A DNA stretch of 64,000 bases from Strongylocentrotus droebachiensis (lineage: Eukaryota; Echinodermata; Echinoidea; Camarodonta; Strongylocentrotidae): positions 186,001-250,000 of the forward strand of contig JAVYIG010001595.1 of NCBI GenBank assembly GCA_035222895.1, read 5' to 3'. Below the pieces are notes generated by a model. The model was not told the origin of the DNA, did not search any database, and was given only the letters and a program-made list of their open reading frames with translations. This document shows, piece by piece, positions 9,555-20,167 of the stretch. The stretch's first letter is position 1; every line of letters begins with the position of its first letter. Position numbers and translations under genes: made by a program.

Positions 9555-12500
9555 GTACGTCTAACAGTATTCACATTTCCTCTAATCTAATGATCCGTAT
9601 TTTTGCCACTTAAATGTTAACCTAAAAGTAGGTTGGATCATACTTAATTACATAAATTGGGCTCTATCGTTTGACCAAAGGCATTAACCCATGTTCTTGA
9701 TTAGTTAGCGTATGTTGCTAGCCTCGATCATCTATATTGTGCAGTTTTTACTAATAATTATAATCAAAATAAAAGTAATATCAGAGTTCAGATACATTAT
9801 TGACCTCTTCAAACTGGGAAAGGTTTTGATACAAATACGTTTTAGGGTAATTCTATAATAGAAATTATACCCGATTTCTTGGCAAAAAAATAACCCGACT
9901 TTTAACCAACAGTTTACCTAATCAGGAATTCATCCAGTAGTCAACATGCAAGATTGGATCAAAAGTTCCCGACTCGTGGACCAAACCAAACCAATTAATA
10001 TACAACTAAACATAACATGTACATTTAAATTATGTTTATGTATCAATCAAAATATAATGCAAAGCTACTATGTGTAACAGTAATATGTGATGACGATGAT
10101 GATGATAATAATGATGATGATGTTTATCAAATTGTATTTCTACTACGTGGGGTGGGACCCAATAGACGTGTAGTTATTCCAAAGGTTTTTTGTTTTGTTC
10201 ACTGAAAATAATCAAATTATAGGCATCCCTATCGTTCATCATTTTACCAAACAACAAATCAGATCAAATCAGAACAAGAGTGTTTTGTATAATTATGTTC
10301 CAAACATGATATTTAAAAAAGAAAAAGAAAAGTTTGTTAAAAATTATTGCATTTTGACCAATAAAATCACTTAATACAAACTAAAAGTTATTTCCAAGCC
10401 AATGATAATTATAAGGAATTTACATATTTATCTGTTACCAGACCTAAAAAGTAAAGTGTCGTTGTACAGAATTTATTATTTTTTCCTTAATGTGTGTTTA
10501 TTTTTTTTCAATCGGAATGGGACATACCCATAAACATCATCCCAAAACCATTCACTTTAGTGTTTTAATTAATTTTTATTTCAGGCAGACAGCAAAGGAA
10601 ACGACTTGATAAACAGATTCGCCGTGACCAACAACTTTCCACCTAATACCACTCCTCTCCTCCTGGCTTCGAAATTGGATGATCTAATAATTGTTGAGGT
10701 AAGGCATTATAGAGAATCCTATTCGTTTTATCTCCATAATCTGATAATGAATACCTTAATATTAAATTCTTGATCTACATGTATATACTCACTTATAAAC
10801 CTCAAGTTCAACGTTTATTTTAATTTTTGGACTATAATGTCTGTATATCGTAATTAAGGCTACATATACACCAAAAGTTAAAAGAAAAATACCATGTAAG
10901 CATTTTTATTCTGATTTTATTTTCTTGTAATGGTCCCGAACTTTGGTCCCGAATCTATTAGAACTTAAAAAGGAAGCATAAATCATTTTTAAAAGGAAGA
11001 CGATGAAAGACGAGGAGGAGGAGAAGGAAGACGGGATGAAAGAAGCTTGGCATTAAGAAATAGACGATGATGGGACATGGCTTCTCTAACAGCAGAATAC
11101 ATATTTTCGAGGCCAAGAAATGTGAATTCGACTAGGTTCTTGTGCCCATTTCCATTAGAGAGCGGAAGTAATACAATACAACATTAAACAATAAACGATT
11201 TGTTTTGAACTCTACAGTTACTTCTAGACAATGGGGCCACTATGCCGACTGAAGAGGAGACACTTGCGCGCGTCAATGACGACCCGCTGGAGCAAGCCCT
11301 GGCACGTCTGCAGTGGTACCAATCAATGACCAGCGACGCGTACATCCTGTTGACCTCTGATGACCCCATCGAAACGGCGTTGCTGTGGGGTGAGCGACTC
11401 AAGGAACAGATGCGGCACGAGAGGCCGGTGTTCACGTCATGTTATGAGGTCATACACAGCCGACTAGAAATGCTTCTCACGCAGCTTCTCGACTGCGCAA
11501 CTCGTAAAGATGAAATATGGGAGGCCCTCAACGAGAGAGCGGCGTCAGACGGTACCCGACGAAGCGTGTCAAAGAGAGGGGTACTCTCTGATCCGATGGG
11601 GCGCTTGAAGCGAGTAGTGCGATTGGAATACCAAATGGTAACTATTATTAAGGAAAGCTGGTCCCTTATATTTTCTTTTGCATAGTAGAATAGCAACTTT
11701 TCACTGAACATTGTGTACTTTTTTGTAAACACTACATGTGTACATGTACTTTATATAACATAGGACTAATGTGATGGTTGTGTATTAAACCAATATGGGA
11801 GTGTACAGGTAATGTTATTGCTTCTCCATTGAAATACGTTTTAATATTGTAAATTTTACATTAGTAGCGCAATTTAATTTATTTTACATTGTCAACAACT
11901 TAAATGGTAATCCCTATCGTAGGCCTACTTCCATATGCTCAAAAGGTTACAATTTTACAATACTTGTTTAGGATTTTACTTTTGTGAAATACCCGTGTAG
12001 GGTGTGAATTCGGGAAAACATCACGCGAAATCCTCATTTAGGGTGTATTTTGGCTTCAGAAGAAATCCTCGTTTAGAGGGTGTCTGGAAAATCTTTGGTC
12101 ACGCATGCTTACCGTATTTGTACATGACCGAGACCCTTTTGCGCATAAAGATGTCCGTGTATCTAGAAATTATAAATATTTTTAAAGAACACAGGACATG
12201 GATACTAAAATTTACCTCTTCTCTTCCATGTTTCCTATACAGTTTCTGTCTCATAGTTACTGTCAAGAATACATGCTGCAATGGTGGTACGCTGACGGCC
12301 CCATACCTTGGAGTTCGTGTAGTCAAATTGCCAGTATTTTCTTGGTGCTTCTTATTTCCATTTTATCGCCCATCATCTGTATTTTCGACATCGTTCTACC
12401 GGAGAATATACGATGTGTCCGATGGTTCGACAAGCTGATGGCCACCCCGTGAGTGAAAAGAGATTTTTTCTTCTGTAGAATATCTTGCAAGTGATTTAAT

Positions 12501-15281
12501 ACACTGTTACCCAAAACACTTTTTAAGAAGTGACTATGGAAATATGATTTATTATCGAAAGATAGAGTTTAAACTTCTGAGGACATTAGTGAGTAATCTA
12601 AAGGTTCGTAGATAATGATAAATAAAGCTCCGAGAAGATAGAAACAATCTTTCATTAAAAGTGGTATACAAAAAATATTCCAACTTTATGGGCAACAATA
12701 TTCTACGCCGCTATTAATTGAAATAGATTGAAATCGAGTATGAACATTCAAAAGACCTGTTTACTAATATCCTCCTTTTCAGATGGAGCTATTACTTAAA
12801 TAAATATGTTTGTACTTTCAGAGTGTATGTCCCGGATGGTATACATTCCTATCTTATGAAGATGTTAACATACCCCCATCTCTCCTTTTTGCAATTTTGT
12901 ACAAAATATCCTACGTATGAGAGGTATTCACATTTCTAAGTTGTTTATATAGGCCTACCAGTAAAATTAATAAGTATCCTTCTTCGTGCATGTGTTGCTG
13001 CTGTTAAACTGTAAACACTCAGATACTGTTATCTTAAGAAGATGTAAACACATCCCATCTCTTCCACAAATTGGTTTGTACAGCGTATACCCTTTAAATG
13101 TGTTCACACGTCCCTTCGTTCATAAACGCTTATTGGGAAGGAAAAAAAAAAATCCGTTTACCGTCTTTAATAAACGTAAACACACAAACACTGTTATATT
13201 GTGTATTGTGTAAACACACCCCACCTCTCATACATTCAGATTTGTACAGCACATCCTCCAGACGTGTTCACAAATCCTCTTTCTTCACGCACTACTCTAC
13301 ATGACTATGGGCATCTCCATTACGCTGATGGAGTGTCCCGATTTCATCACGTTCAGGCACGACCCCAGAGGATTCAATTGCGTCCGATACACTTACACAA
13401 TTTTCCCGTTGGGTTCGCGCTTCATCGTAGTGTTTGTATGGGTCATAGGTAAACATTCATATTGTTGTTGTTGCTGTTGTTTACTCGAGTACAACCCACG
13501 AGACCAAATTTTCATAAAGATAAAGAGACAGACGGTCCAAGACCTCACGAATCTTTCGACAACTTCCGCACTCATGAGCTGCCGATCTTGTTCGGTTTGG
13601 TGTGCAGTTATTCTTGTCGGATCTCTGTCTAGTCATACTGGTGGGAAGTCCCTGTTTACCCCTGTCTTAAAGTTGATACTCTAAGCAAATAAATGTCCCT
13701 TAATTTGTTACCTACGGCAAGTATATGTTATTTTTAAGTTTTTCAATTACTTAGTATATCACAAAAAAATTCTGTCTACTCGAAATCCTCAATTGAAATG
13801 TCTAAAATATCCGCCTCTCTTTGCATAGAAAATCAGTCACGGCGCTGGTCTACTATTTATGACCTCACGTCCGGGAGAGAGTATATTCACGTTCCCGGAT
13901 GTTCCATAGCAAACATGTGCAGAGTGATACGATTTTCTGCATATTTTTGTTTCAAAGGCTGAAAAGTCTAATAAATCATAATTCTATGTACAATTCTTTA
14001 CCTTCCCCTAGTACTTCATAGTATTAATATCAATTCCCCTTTTAAAAATTATGACATATACATGCCAACGATGTGCTATTAGTCGATATTTTCACCATGT
14101 AATTTTTGTTTTGGTGTTGAAATCGGCCCAGGCACGGAGTGAACAGTAGCTGTCTACCCATGCACAGTTCATTACTACAGCGATCTCCCGATGGTTTCTT
14201 CTTCCTTTTTCCCATGTCTTTCGCCTTCCTTGGCCCTGAACATCCTTCATCTACCAATTCTGACACCGGTAGTCAGGAGCAAGTCTTTGTTAGTTGTTTT
14301 TCTTAGCTGGCAACGTCGCTTTCATTCTCTTGCAATTGCCGATAAACATATAACTAGCGCATGTACGTTCCATCACAAGCAAGCAGCGCCTAGAGCAGCG
14401 GCTTGGTCTTACCTCCCGTTTCTGCTCGCTTCACGAACGTTCATGCAAGCGCCGCATCACTCGCCAAAATATTATAGAGGAAGCGCGCTTGCATGATCTC
14501 GTTCAAGTTTGATATTTTACAACATAAAATGTTTAACTGGTACTGTATCCTTTTTTGAGGCAGTCACACACATCTATGATAAGTACTATCATAGTTCTAG
14601 ACCTATTCGTTTTACAAAACTGCTCATGTACATCTAATGACAATATAATGCATCCGCCTATTCATAAGTGCACGATTTAACTTTAATTCCTAAGCAGTAA
14701 ACTCGTCTTAAATCTCTACCAAATAGGTGAATATGAGGATATAAAAAGAAATCAGCGACTGGAAAATGTTGCTTCGTTATTCTTCATTCAAATGAAAACA
14801 GAAAATCCATCAAATATACTCCTTAACAACAACAAATCTAAGCTCTGACAGGATAGCATTTACGTAGGGATATCACTGCCATTCACTCTCACTGAGCCCA
14901 TGACTCCCGTTCGTGACGTCACGGATAGAGGCCCGACTCTACGTGCACTTCCGGGTTTCAGACTTAGATATTTTGGTAGAGTTTACTCGAATAAATTCAT
15001 TATTCTAAACTTGTTTTGTCGGGTGGACACCATTTGGTGTTATTATGGGGGTTAAAAGCTTTCTATTTATGTAATTATCTCAGTATTTGGGATTGTCTTA
15101 GAGTATCAACTTTAAAGCAAAACAATGTTTGAAATAAGCAAAAAACCTTGGCTGCAAATTATCCAACCCTGCAGATAGTAAATATACTCCTGGCAACAAC
15201 ATTTTACAAATTTAGAATTATTTTTGTTTCTTTAAGTTGCCGCTAACAAAATGTTTGTTGTTCTGTATATCTATGCCCCAC

Positions 15282-15312
<31 letters not shown>

Positions 15313-15350
15313 CTCTATCTCTATCTGCCTTCCCTCTCTTTCCCTATCTC

Positions 15351-15383
<33 letters not shown>

Positions 15384-18093
15384 AAAGTTCTCAATGCACC
15401 CTACTCCGCCCCCTTTCTTCAGTTTTTTTCCTCTCACTTTATATGCATGACTCTTTTTGACAGGAATGACTTGGCAACATATGACGCTAGTCTACATCCA
15501 AGGCTTGAAAACATATCTCCGAGTGTACTGGCACATAGTTGATTTCGCATCAATAGCTCTCCACTGGTCATATATTGCCCTAAACATTAATATTAGTATG
15601 GTAAGATCATTGTCATCTCAAAGAGAAGTTTGATTTTTGGTGAAGGTAATATTTTGTGGAGTTTCTTCATTCTTCTTATATAAGTTTTGAAGAATATTAT
15701 ATTAGCAATAACTGCTAAAAAGGGGTTGCTCCTCAAACATGTTATGTACCTGATGTTTACCCCAACATTTTGTTGTTCCTCTGCCAATTTAAGATGGGGT
15801 TGCATGACTGACGGTCAATAATATTCTTCGACTTTTTGGTCTTGCTCTTTGGTATTAACAGGAATTGATTAGTTGCTAGTTGCGGTCTTGATTTTAATTG
15901 ATATGAATTTCTCATATTCTGTTTTGCATTTCAACGGATGATAATCCTATGATATCTGTTTGATTTAGTGACCAACTTTTACTTTATGTAATATGTGATA
16001 TCAATTATTGTTGTCAAGGGTAGTACGATCTTATGTACAGTATCATTTTTTTAAACAATTGTTAGGTTTTTGTTTAAATTTAGGAAATTCCTAATTTCTT
16101 TCTTAGTTTTGTTACTTGATATTGATAAAATGTCAGGATTTGATTTCAATGTAATTTTAGTTTGATTTAAAAAAAACACCTGTATATCAGTCTCATGATT
16201 TTGAAAGCGCTATTGAATTATATTCAGGAATAAAGTTTTAGGACTGTTAATAACATTTCTTGTTTGTTGGTTGGTTTATTTATTTGTTTCCTCTCTTCAT
16301 AATTTCGCCGATGGATCGCAGACTGGAATAGCAGACATCTTTTACATGTAAGCTATGTTCTCTCGTAATTACGCTAGCATATTTGAAGGAGGGGCAGGTG
16401 AAGGCTATTTGTCCCTCTTAATAGATTTTCGATCAAGAAAAACACTAAAAAACGCACCATAGACACCTTTATATACTAGTGGTACACGAACGAAAGAACT
16501 GTATATTTTGTTTTTCAAATTGCTTTTTCTTCACAAAATAATTCACTTTTGGCGGTAAAACCCCATCTAAGAAAACCAGGTTTTTAAATAAAGAAATGTT
16601 TTCCTTAATAAACTATATGAATTGCCACCCTCCCCACTCTTTCTCTCTTTCTCTCTCTCTCTTGACCTATCAGCAACAACACAGCCATTTCGTCGTCGCA
16701 CTTATTTTTCAACCTGGACGAGGTATTTCACTTCCATTTCGACAAGTATGAGGTGGAGAGACGGGGGTGGGACACTTTCGACCCACAACTCATCGCCGAA
16801 ATCTGTTTTTCAGGTACGTGAAAGAATCAGTCGTTGCCAAGGGCGTACCGATGGCTCTTTAAATGGGGGGGGGGGGGGGGAGGGGGAGGGGGAGGGGTTA
16901 TGGGAAAATGTCTGACTAGTAAAGAAGGGCATGTGTAACATTCATTCCAAAAATCTTTAACAAGTAATGTTTTAGAGGGGCACAAGAATACCGTACAACA
17001 AGGGGCCGGGCATCTATTTTTCTATTTGAGGTGTGCCCCTGTATATCCGAGTGTGAGCAGTACCCCTCTAACGAACTGAACAACATAATAACTGAAAATA
17101 ATTGGAATCGATTGAAAAGAAAGAATATTTAAAATATATAAACAAACAATGACAAACTTTCATGTGCTCTCCTTTTGTTCTAATTGCAGTGGCTAATATA
17201 TTGTCGTTTCTTCGCCTACTCCATGCGACCGTCGCGTTCCAGTTTGTCGGTCCTCTTCAAATCTCTTTCGGCGCCATTTTGAAGGACATGGGTCGATTCG
17301 TGTGTCTCGTGGTCTTCGTGCTGATCGCGTTCGGCATGGGTTTCACCCAGCTCTACGCCACCTATAACACGCAGAACGATGTCGAATGCCACATGGATCC
17401 CACCTCGGATGCGTGTATGACCCTTTCTTTTGAGACGTAAGGAAGAACTTCAAAGCGAGATTTATTTTTTTCGCGCGAGTATTCTGAAATCCTATTCATC
17501 GGTTTATCACTGTGCAGTGCTGGCTAACATACTAAAGGCTTGTTCAGATATTTATAAAACTTAAACTATTTTTTGTTAAATTTATTTATTTAAAAATATT
17601 TGTACCGGATGATAACGTCTCCGAAGCTGGATGATAAAGTTGAAATAATCCCACCAGTCTTTGAAACTAAAAATAATGTATAAAACGATTACACGACCCA
17701 GGAACTGTGGGCTCTCGCGGTTGTGGAACAATTCGAAGCTCTTTCTTTTAGCAAACACGGATTCTTTTTTAATTATAGTTAATTAATTTATTCAAATTGG
17801 TAGTTTGTTAATTACACATTTTTATCTTTTCGTTGAACCTCGCTAGGATTTCCAAGTCAGTGGTTGCTCTATTCTGGGCGCTTTACGGCGAGACGAGCGT
17901 CGATAAGCTCAGGTTGTCGGACAATCTCTGGTTAACCGAGGGCGTGGGCATTGTCCTGTTCGGTGTCTACATGGTACTCGTGGTCACCATCATGCTAAAC
18001 GCCTTGATTGCCATGCTCAGTAATACCTACTCACGCGTTGAGGTAAGCGGGTAAGGGCGATCATTGATCACCGCAAAGACTTCCCCAACTCTC

Positions 18094-18124
<31 letters not shown>

Positions 18125-19570
18125 GTCTCTCCCTGTCCCTGTCAATCTGTCTCTCTGTCTGTGTGTGTCTCTCTCTCTCTCTCTCCCTGTCTCTCTCACT
18201 GTATATGCCTCTATCTCTGTCTCTCCCTCCCTCTGTCTCTGCCTGTCTCTCTCTCTGTCTGTCTCAGTCTATATGTCTGTATCTCTCTGTGTCTCAGTCT
18301 ATGTCTCTCTTACTTTCTGTCTCTCTGTCTGTCTCTGTCTCCCTGTCTCTCTCACTGTATATCTCTCTCTCTGTCTCTCTCTCTCTCCCCTCTCTCTGTC
18401 TCTCTGTCTCTCTTTCATTCCCCTTCTTTGTGTCTACATGATTCTCGTGGTCACCGAAATGTTTAACGCCCTGATCGCAATGCCGAGTATTAAACACATA
18501 TTCGCAAATGGAGGTTATAGCAGGCAAGGATGTTCTTCGTCCCTGTCTCTATTGTTTTTCTTCCTCCTTCCTCACACCTCCTCTTTCTACCCCCCCCCCC
18601 TTTACACTCTATCTCTTTCGCCATTCCCTTCTCCTGTCATGTTATTGTGTATCAATAACAAATTATGCACAAAAACAGAATTCTGCAAATACAGAAGAAT
18701 CAATTAGTGTGGTTCGAGCCTCGGCCGGTTCTTATCAGCACAATAATTTACATTTGCTACTCTCGACCTAGGTATAGTTAATACTTATGGAATGCTTGAA
18801 ATACATTGTACACTGGTGGTTGCTGGAGCTAAAGGCGGGTAACATAGCTCCAGAGCACATTGGAATTGGCACACAGAGACGTTATGTCATGTGTAATATA
18901 CCCAATCTGTAAGAATATTGTTTAGTGTTTTTTTGTTCACGATTAATTTAATGTTTTATCTCTTTGGTTGTCTAGGAGAATGCGCGTAAGGAGTGGCACT
19001 TTGCACGGACACGGATGATGCTAGAATACGATCAGATGACGGGATTCCTGCCCCCACCCTTCAATATCATCCCTAGGGTGGGGTGGTGGGTTCAGAAAGC
19101 ATACAATGGACTCAGAAGAATAACAGTTGCGATATGGAGATGCAAGAACAGTGATATTGTATGTTTAGTAATGTGCAAGTTGTAGAATGGGGGAACGGAG
19201 GGGGGGGGGGGGGATTTGGGGGTTCCTCTCCCGCACTTGAACACACTTTACAGGTAGGGATTGATGATCCAGAAAGCATGCAATGGTCTCCAAAAAATTA
19301 AAAATAATGTTTACATTACTTTTGTGCAAATGCAACGAAGCAAAATTGAAATTAAAATAAAAATGTTATTGATCATAATCCAACAAATCGGATCATTCTC
19401 ATTTTTAAAATCAAAATTAACGGAAATGAAGAAAAATAATTCATGTTTAAACTCCGTACTTATAGGGGAGGGGGGGGGCAATGCAATTTTAAGGTTCTTA
19501 TATTCCTATCCTCAACCTTCAACATTGTTAGTTAACGATGTCAATGTTATGGAATTTTGCTTTTTATAAG

Positions 19571-19606
<36 letters not shown>

Positions 19607-20145
19607 TCTCTTTCTCACCCTTTCTTTTTCTCTTTTGTTTCTCCTTTATAATCGTCATGACAGATTTTATTGAAGATGGAGAAGAGAGGTGAAGGAAATG
19701 TGAGGAGCAATGCGTCTAGAATTCGGAAGGGACACACATGGAGTAAGGTGAGCAGATGATTATAGTTTAATTAAAACTCTCTATCTCTCTATCCCTCTCA
19801 CTTTCTCTCTCTTCCCCTCTCCCTATTTCTCTCTCTTACACACAAATTCGCACCCCATCCACTTTGTCTATCACTCTCCCTTTCTCTTGCACCTTTTCCT
19901 TCTCTATCATATTCTTAGCCCCCTGTTCCCTGTACATGACACAATGCACTATTTAATTCTTATTTATAACGAGTTTATTCCAAACCATCCACCAACACCA
20001 CATTAATCTGTTCTCTATATTTTCACTAACCGACCGTTGTATTTCATGTTTCTTTCAGAAAAGCGGAGGCAAGATTTTGGCAAATCGTCTGTTGCAGTGT
20101 ATGCATTCAAATCCTGAACGCAGCCAGCAACTGAACTTCTACTAA
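9409..20145 (+). CDS. TRPC: TRPC-family cation channel gene (13 exons seen)
   Basis: Joined exons 9409-9554, 10585-10698, 11218-11637, 12243-12448, 13240-13448, 15464-15600, 16322-16347, 16674-16813, 17190-17436, 17847-18042, 18976-19158, 19664-19747 and 20059-20145 give about 731 residues with one continuous frame. In order: ankyrin-type helices (residues about 1-97), TRP_2 domain (about 110-200), pre-S1 hydrophobic stretch, S1-S3, S4, S5 with GPLQISFG, pore helix with ALFWALYG, S6 with LNALIAML, TRP box with KEWHFAR, and LPPPFNIIP. This is the classic TRPC layout of a non-selective, calcium-permeable plasma-membrane channel gated downstream of phospholipase C. The tail after the LPPPF motif is short (about 80 residues). 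The first ankyrin exons and start codon are not found, so the 5' end is incomplete. The S6 motif has Ala where many TRPCs have Met (LNMLIAM). Confidence 0.93.
10585..10698 (+). CDS. TRPC: TRPC exon 2: ankyrin
   Basis: The acceptor is tttatttcag and the donor gag|gtaagg, with both ends in phase 0. The exon reads ADSKGNDLINRFAVTNNFPP, then NTTPLLLASKLDDLIIVE. The TTPLLLA word corresponds to the conserved TPLILAA of TRPC proteins. Confidence 0.93.
11218..11637 (+). CDS. TRPC: TRPC exon 3: last ankyrin helix and TRP_2 domain
   Basis: The acceptor is actctacag and the donor atg|gtaact, spanning 140 codons in phase 0. It continues IIVE into LLLDNGATMP, closing the ankyrin repeat. Then come SMTSDAYILLTSDDPIETAL, matching the TRPC block around 'SPAYLSLSSEDPVLTA', and helices ending in RLKRVVRLEYQM. 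It is the longest exon and is GC-rich compared with its flanks. Confidence 0.95.
12243..12448 (+). CDS. TRPC: TRPC exon 4: pre-S1 segment
   Basis: The acceptor is ttcctatacag and the donor accc|gtgagt, ending in phase 2. The exon reads FLSHSYCQEYMLQWWYADGP, then a hydrophobic run IASIFLVLLISILSPIICIF. The HxxCQ..L..WY pattern matches the conserved TRPC pre-S1 region. Confidence 0.93.
12830..12935 (+). pseudogene. Relic copy of the 5' part of TRPC exon 5 (copy A)
   Basis: This stretch aligns with the sequence around the exon 5 acceptor (13181-13296): atcttatgaagatgttaaca, then acccccatctctc, then ttttgtacaaaatatcctac, then ttcacatttct. The AG acceptor is gone. It lies in the intron in the same orientation as its parent. 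Confidence 0.6.
13016..13125 (+). pseudogene. Relic copy of the 5' part of TRPC exon 5 (copy B)
   Basis: A closer copy of the same region, with actgttatcttaagaagatg, then taaacacatcccatctc, then ggtttgtacagcgtata, then tgtgttcacacgtcc. The acceptor position reads aaattgg instead of attcag, and the frame soon reaches a stop. Confidence 0.75.
13240..13448 (+). CDS. TRPC: TRPC exon 5: S1 and start of S2
   Basis: The acceptor is acctctcatacattcag, chosen because its single leading base completes the codon left by exon 4. The donor is atag|gtaaac, phase 1. The exon reads FVQHILQTCSQILFLHALLY, then MTMGISITLM (S1), an extracellular loop, then FIVVFVWVIG (start of S2). Several AGs occur nearby, but only this one keeps the frame. 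Confidence 0.87.
13667..15115. mobile_element. 1.45-kb TTAA-bounded inverted-repeat element
   Basis: The left end is ttaaagttgatactctaag (from 13667) and the right end is its exact reverse complement (to 15115), so the 15-base termini are flanked by TTAA. The interior is non-coding by eye. A CRE-like tgacgtca word near 14916 and gtccggg words occur inside. It fills most of the intron between TRPC exons 5 and 6. TTAA flanks are the hallmark of piggyBac-type targets, and no transposase is left. Confidence 0.7.
15280..15382. repeat. (CT)n tract before TRPC exon 6
   Basis: Two long CT runs with short interruptions lie about 80-180 bases upstream of the exon 6 acceptor and may merge with its polypyrimidine tract. 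Confidence 0.92.
15464..15600 (+). CDS. TRPC: TRPC exon 6: S2-S3
   Basis: The acceptor is ctttttgacag and the donor agtatg|gtaaga, phase 0 at the end. With the split Gly it reads GMTWQHMTLVYIQGLKTYLR, then VYWHIVDFASIALHWSYIAL. The GM.W start and the WN.VDF-like stretch match the TRPC S2-S3 linker and S3. Confidence 0.92.
16322..16347 (+). CDS. TRPC: TRPC exon 7: 26-nt micro-exon
   Basis: The acceptor is ggatcgcag and the donor acat|gtaagc. It encodes TGIADIFY plus two bases of an Ile codon. It is required because exon 6 ends in phase 0 whereas exon 8 begins one base into a frame that would otherwise stop early. Inserting these 26 bases restores the frame exactly (AT + C = Ile). Confidence 0.78.
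16674..16813 (+). CDS. TRPC: TRPC exon 8: S3-S4 loop and start of S4
   Basis: The acceptor is ttgacctatcag after a CT tract and the donor ttcag|gtacgt, phase 1. The exon reads NNTAISSSHLFFNLDEVFHF, then HFDKYEVERRGWDTFDPQL, then IAEICFS. The W..FDPQLIAE motif corresponds to W.P.DPQ.ISE of TRPC channels just before S4. Confidence 0.93.
17190..17436 (+). CDS. TRPC: TRPC exon 9: S4-S5
   Basis: The acceptor is tctaattgcag and the donor gagac|gtaagg, phase 2. The exon reads VANILSFLRLLHATVAFQFV, then GPLQISFGAILKDMGRFVCL, then VVFVLIAFGMGFTQLYATY. LSF.RL and GPLQISFG are the most conserved TRPC words for S4 and the S4-S5 linker. The extracellular part has Cys residues in NDVECHMDPTSDAC, possibly a disulphide near the pore. 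Confidence 0.96.
17847..18042 (+). CDS. TRPC: TRPC exon 10: pore helix and S6
   Basis: The acceptor is aacctcgctag and the donor gttgag|gtaagc, phase 0 at the end. The exon reads ISKSVVALFWALYGETSVDK, then GIVLFGVYMVLVVTIMLNAL, then IAMLSNTYSRVE. The LFW pore-helix motif is intact. In S6 the usual LLNMLIAM reads MLNALIAM, a Met-to-Ala change in the gate region. Confidence 0.96.
18090..18412. repeat. 320-bp (CT/CTGT)n simple repeat in TRPC intron 10
   Basis: Continuous pyrimidine-rich ctctctgt repeats. Four overlapping ORFs of Ser/Leu only are artefacts of this tract. Confidence 0.96.
18426..18520 (+). pseudogene. Relic copy of the S6 end of TRPC exon 10
   Basis: It translates as VYMILVVTEMFNALIAMPS, against VYMVLVVTIMLNALIAMLS in exon 10 (17968-18024). 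DNA identity continues past the codons to the old donor, where gag|gtaagc has become ggaggttat. It has no acceptor, because the CT repeat abuts its left side. Confidence 0.88.
18976..19158 (+). CDS. TRPC: TRPC exon 11: TRP box
   Basis: The acceptor is tttggttgtctag and the donor gatatt|gtatgt, phase 0 both ends, 61 codons. The exon reads ENARKEWHFARTRMMLEYDQ, then MTGFLPPPFNIIPRVGWWVQ, then KAYNGLRRITVAIWRC. EWHFAR is the TRP box (EWKFAR in most) and LPPPFNIIP the TRPC proline motif. Confidence 0.96.
19253..19345 (+). pseudogene. Relic copy of the 3' part of TRPC exon 11
   Basis: It reads MIQKACNGLQKIKNNVYITF, against WVQKAYNGLRRITVAIWRC in exon 11, in the same frame order and orientation, starting about 95 bases after the exon 11 donor. 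It has no splice site and drifts into AT-rich sequence. Confidence 0.8.
19664..19747 (+). CDS. TRPC: TRPC exon 12: cytosolic tail
   Basis: The acceptor is gtcatgacag and the donor agtaag|gtgagc, 28 codons in phase 0. The exon reads ILLKMEKRGEGNVRSNASRI, then RKGHTWSK. The segment is basic with no recognised domain. Confidence 0.85.
20059..20145 (+). CDS. TRPC: TRPC exon 13: C-terminus and stop
   Basis: The acceptor is catgtttctttcag. The exon reads KSGGKILANRLLQCMHSNPE, then RSQQLNFY, then taa at 20143-20145. A TTAA-bounded repeat starts 22 bases past the stop, so the transcript's 3' UTR either contains that element or is very short. Confidence 0.88.
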   Translation, partial: KSGGKILANRLLQCMHSNPERSQQLNFY

Positions 20146-20167
20146 CACAATTAAATTACCTGTTACC

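Noticed and set aside
11184-11732. Minus-strand ORFs opposite TRPC exon 3
   Set aside because: Shadows of the plus-strand exon, which has clear homology and matching splice sites.
12004-12438. 144-codon plus-strand ORF
   Set aside because: Runs through the intron and reads exon 4 in a wrong frame; the channel frame starts at the AG before 12243.
15600-16674. Direct splice of TRPC exon 6 to exon 8
   Set aside because: The phases do not match and the frame would stop within about 25 codons; the micro-exon at 16322-16347 resolves it.
18064-18707. Overlapping ORFs of 101-180 codons
   Set aside because: They consist almost only of Ser, Leu, Cys and Val from a CT/CTGT simple repeat and overlap in three frames.
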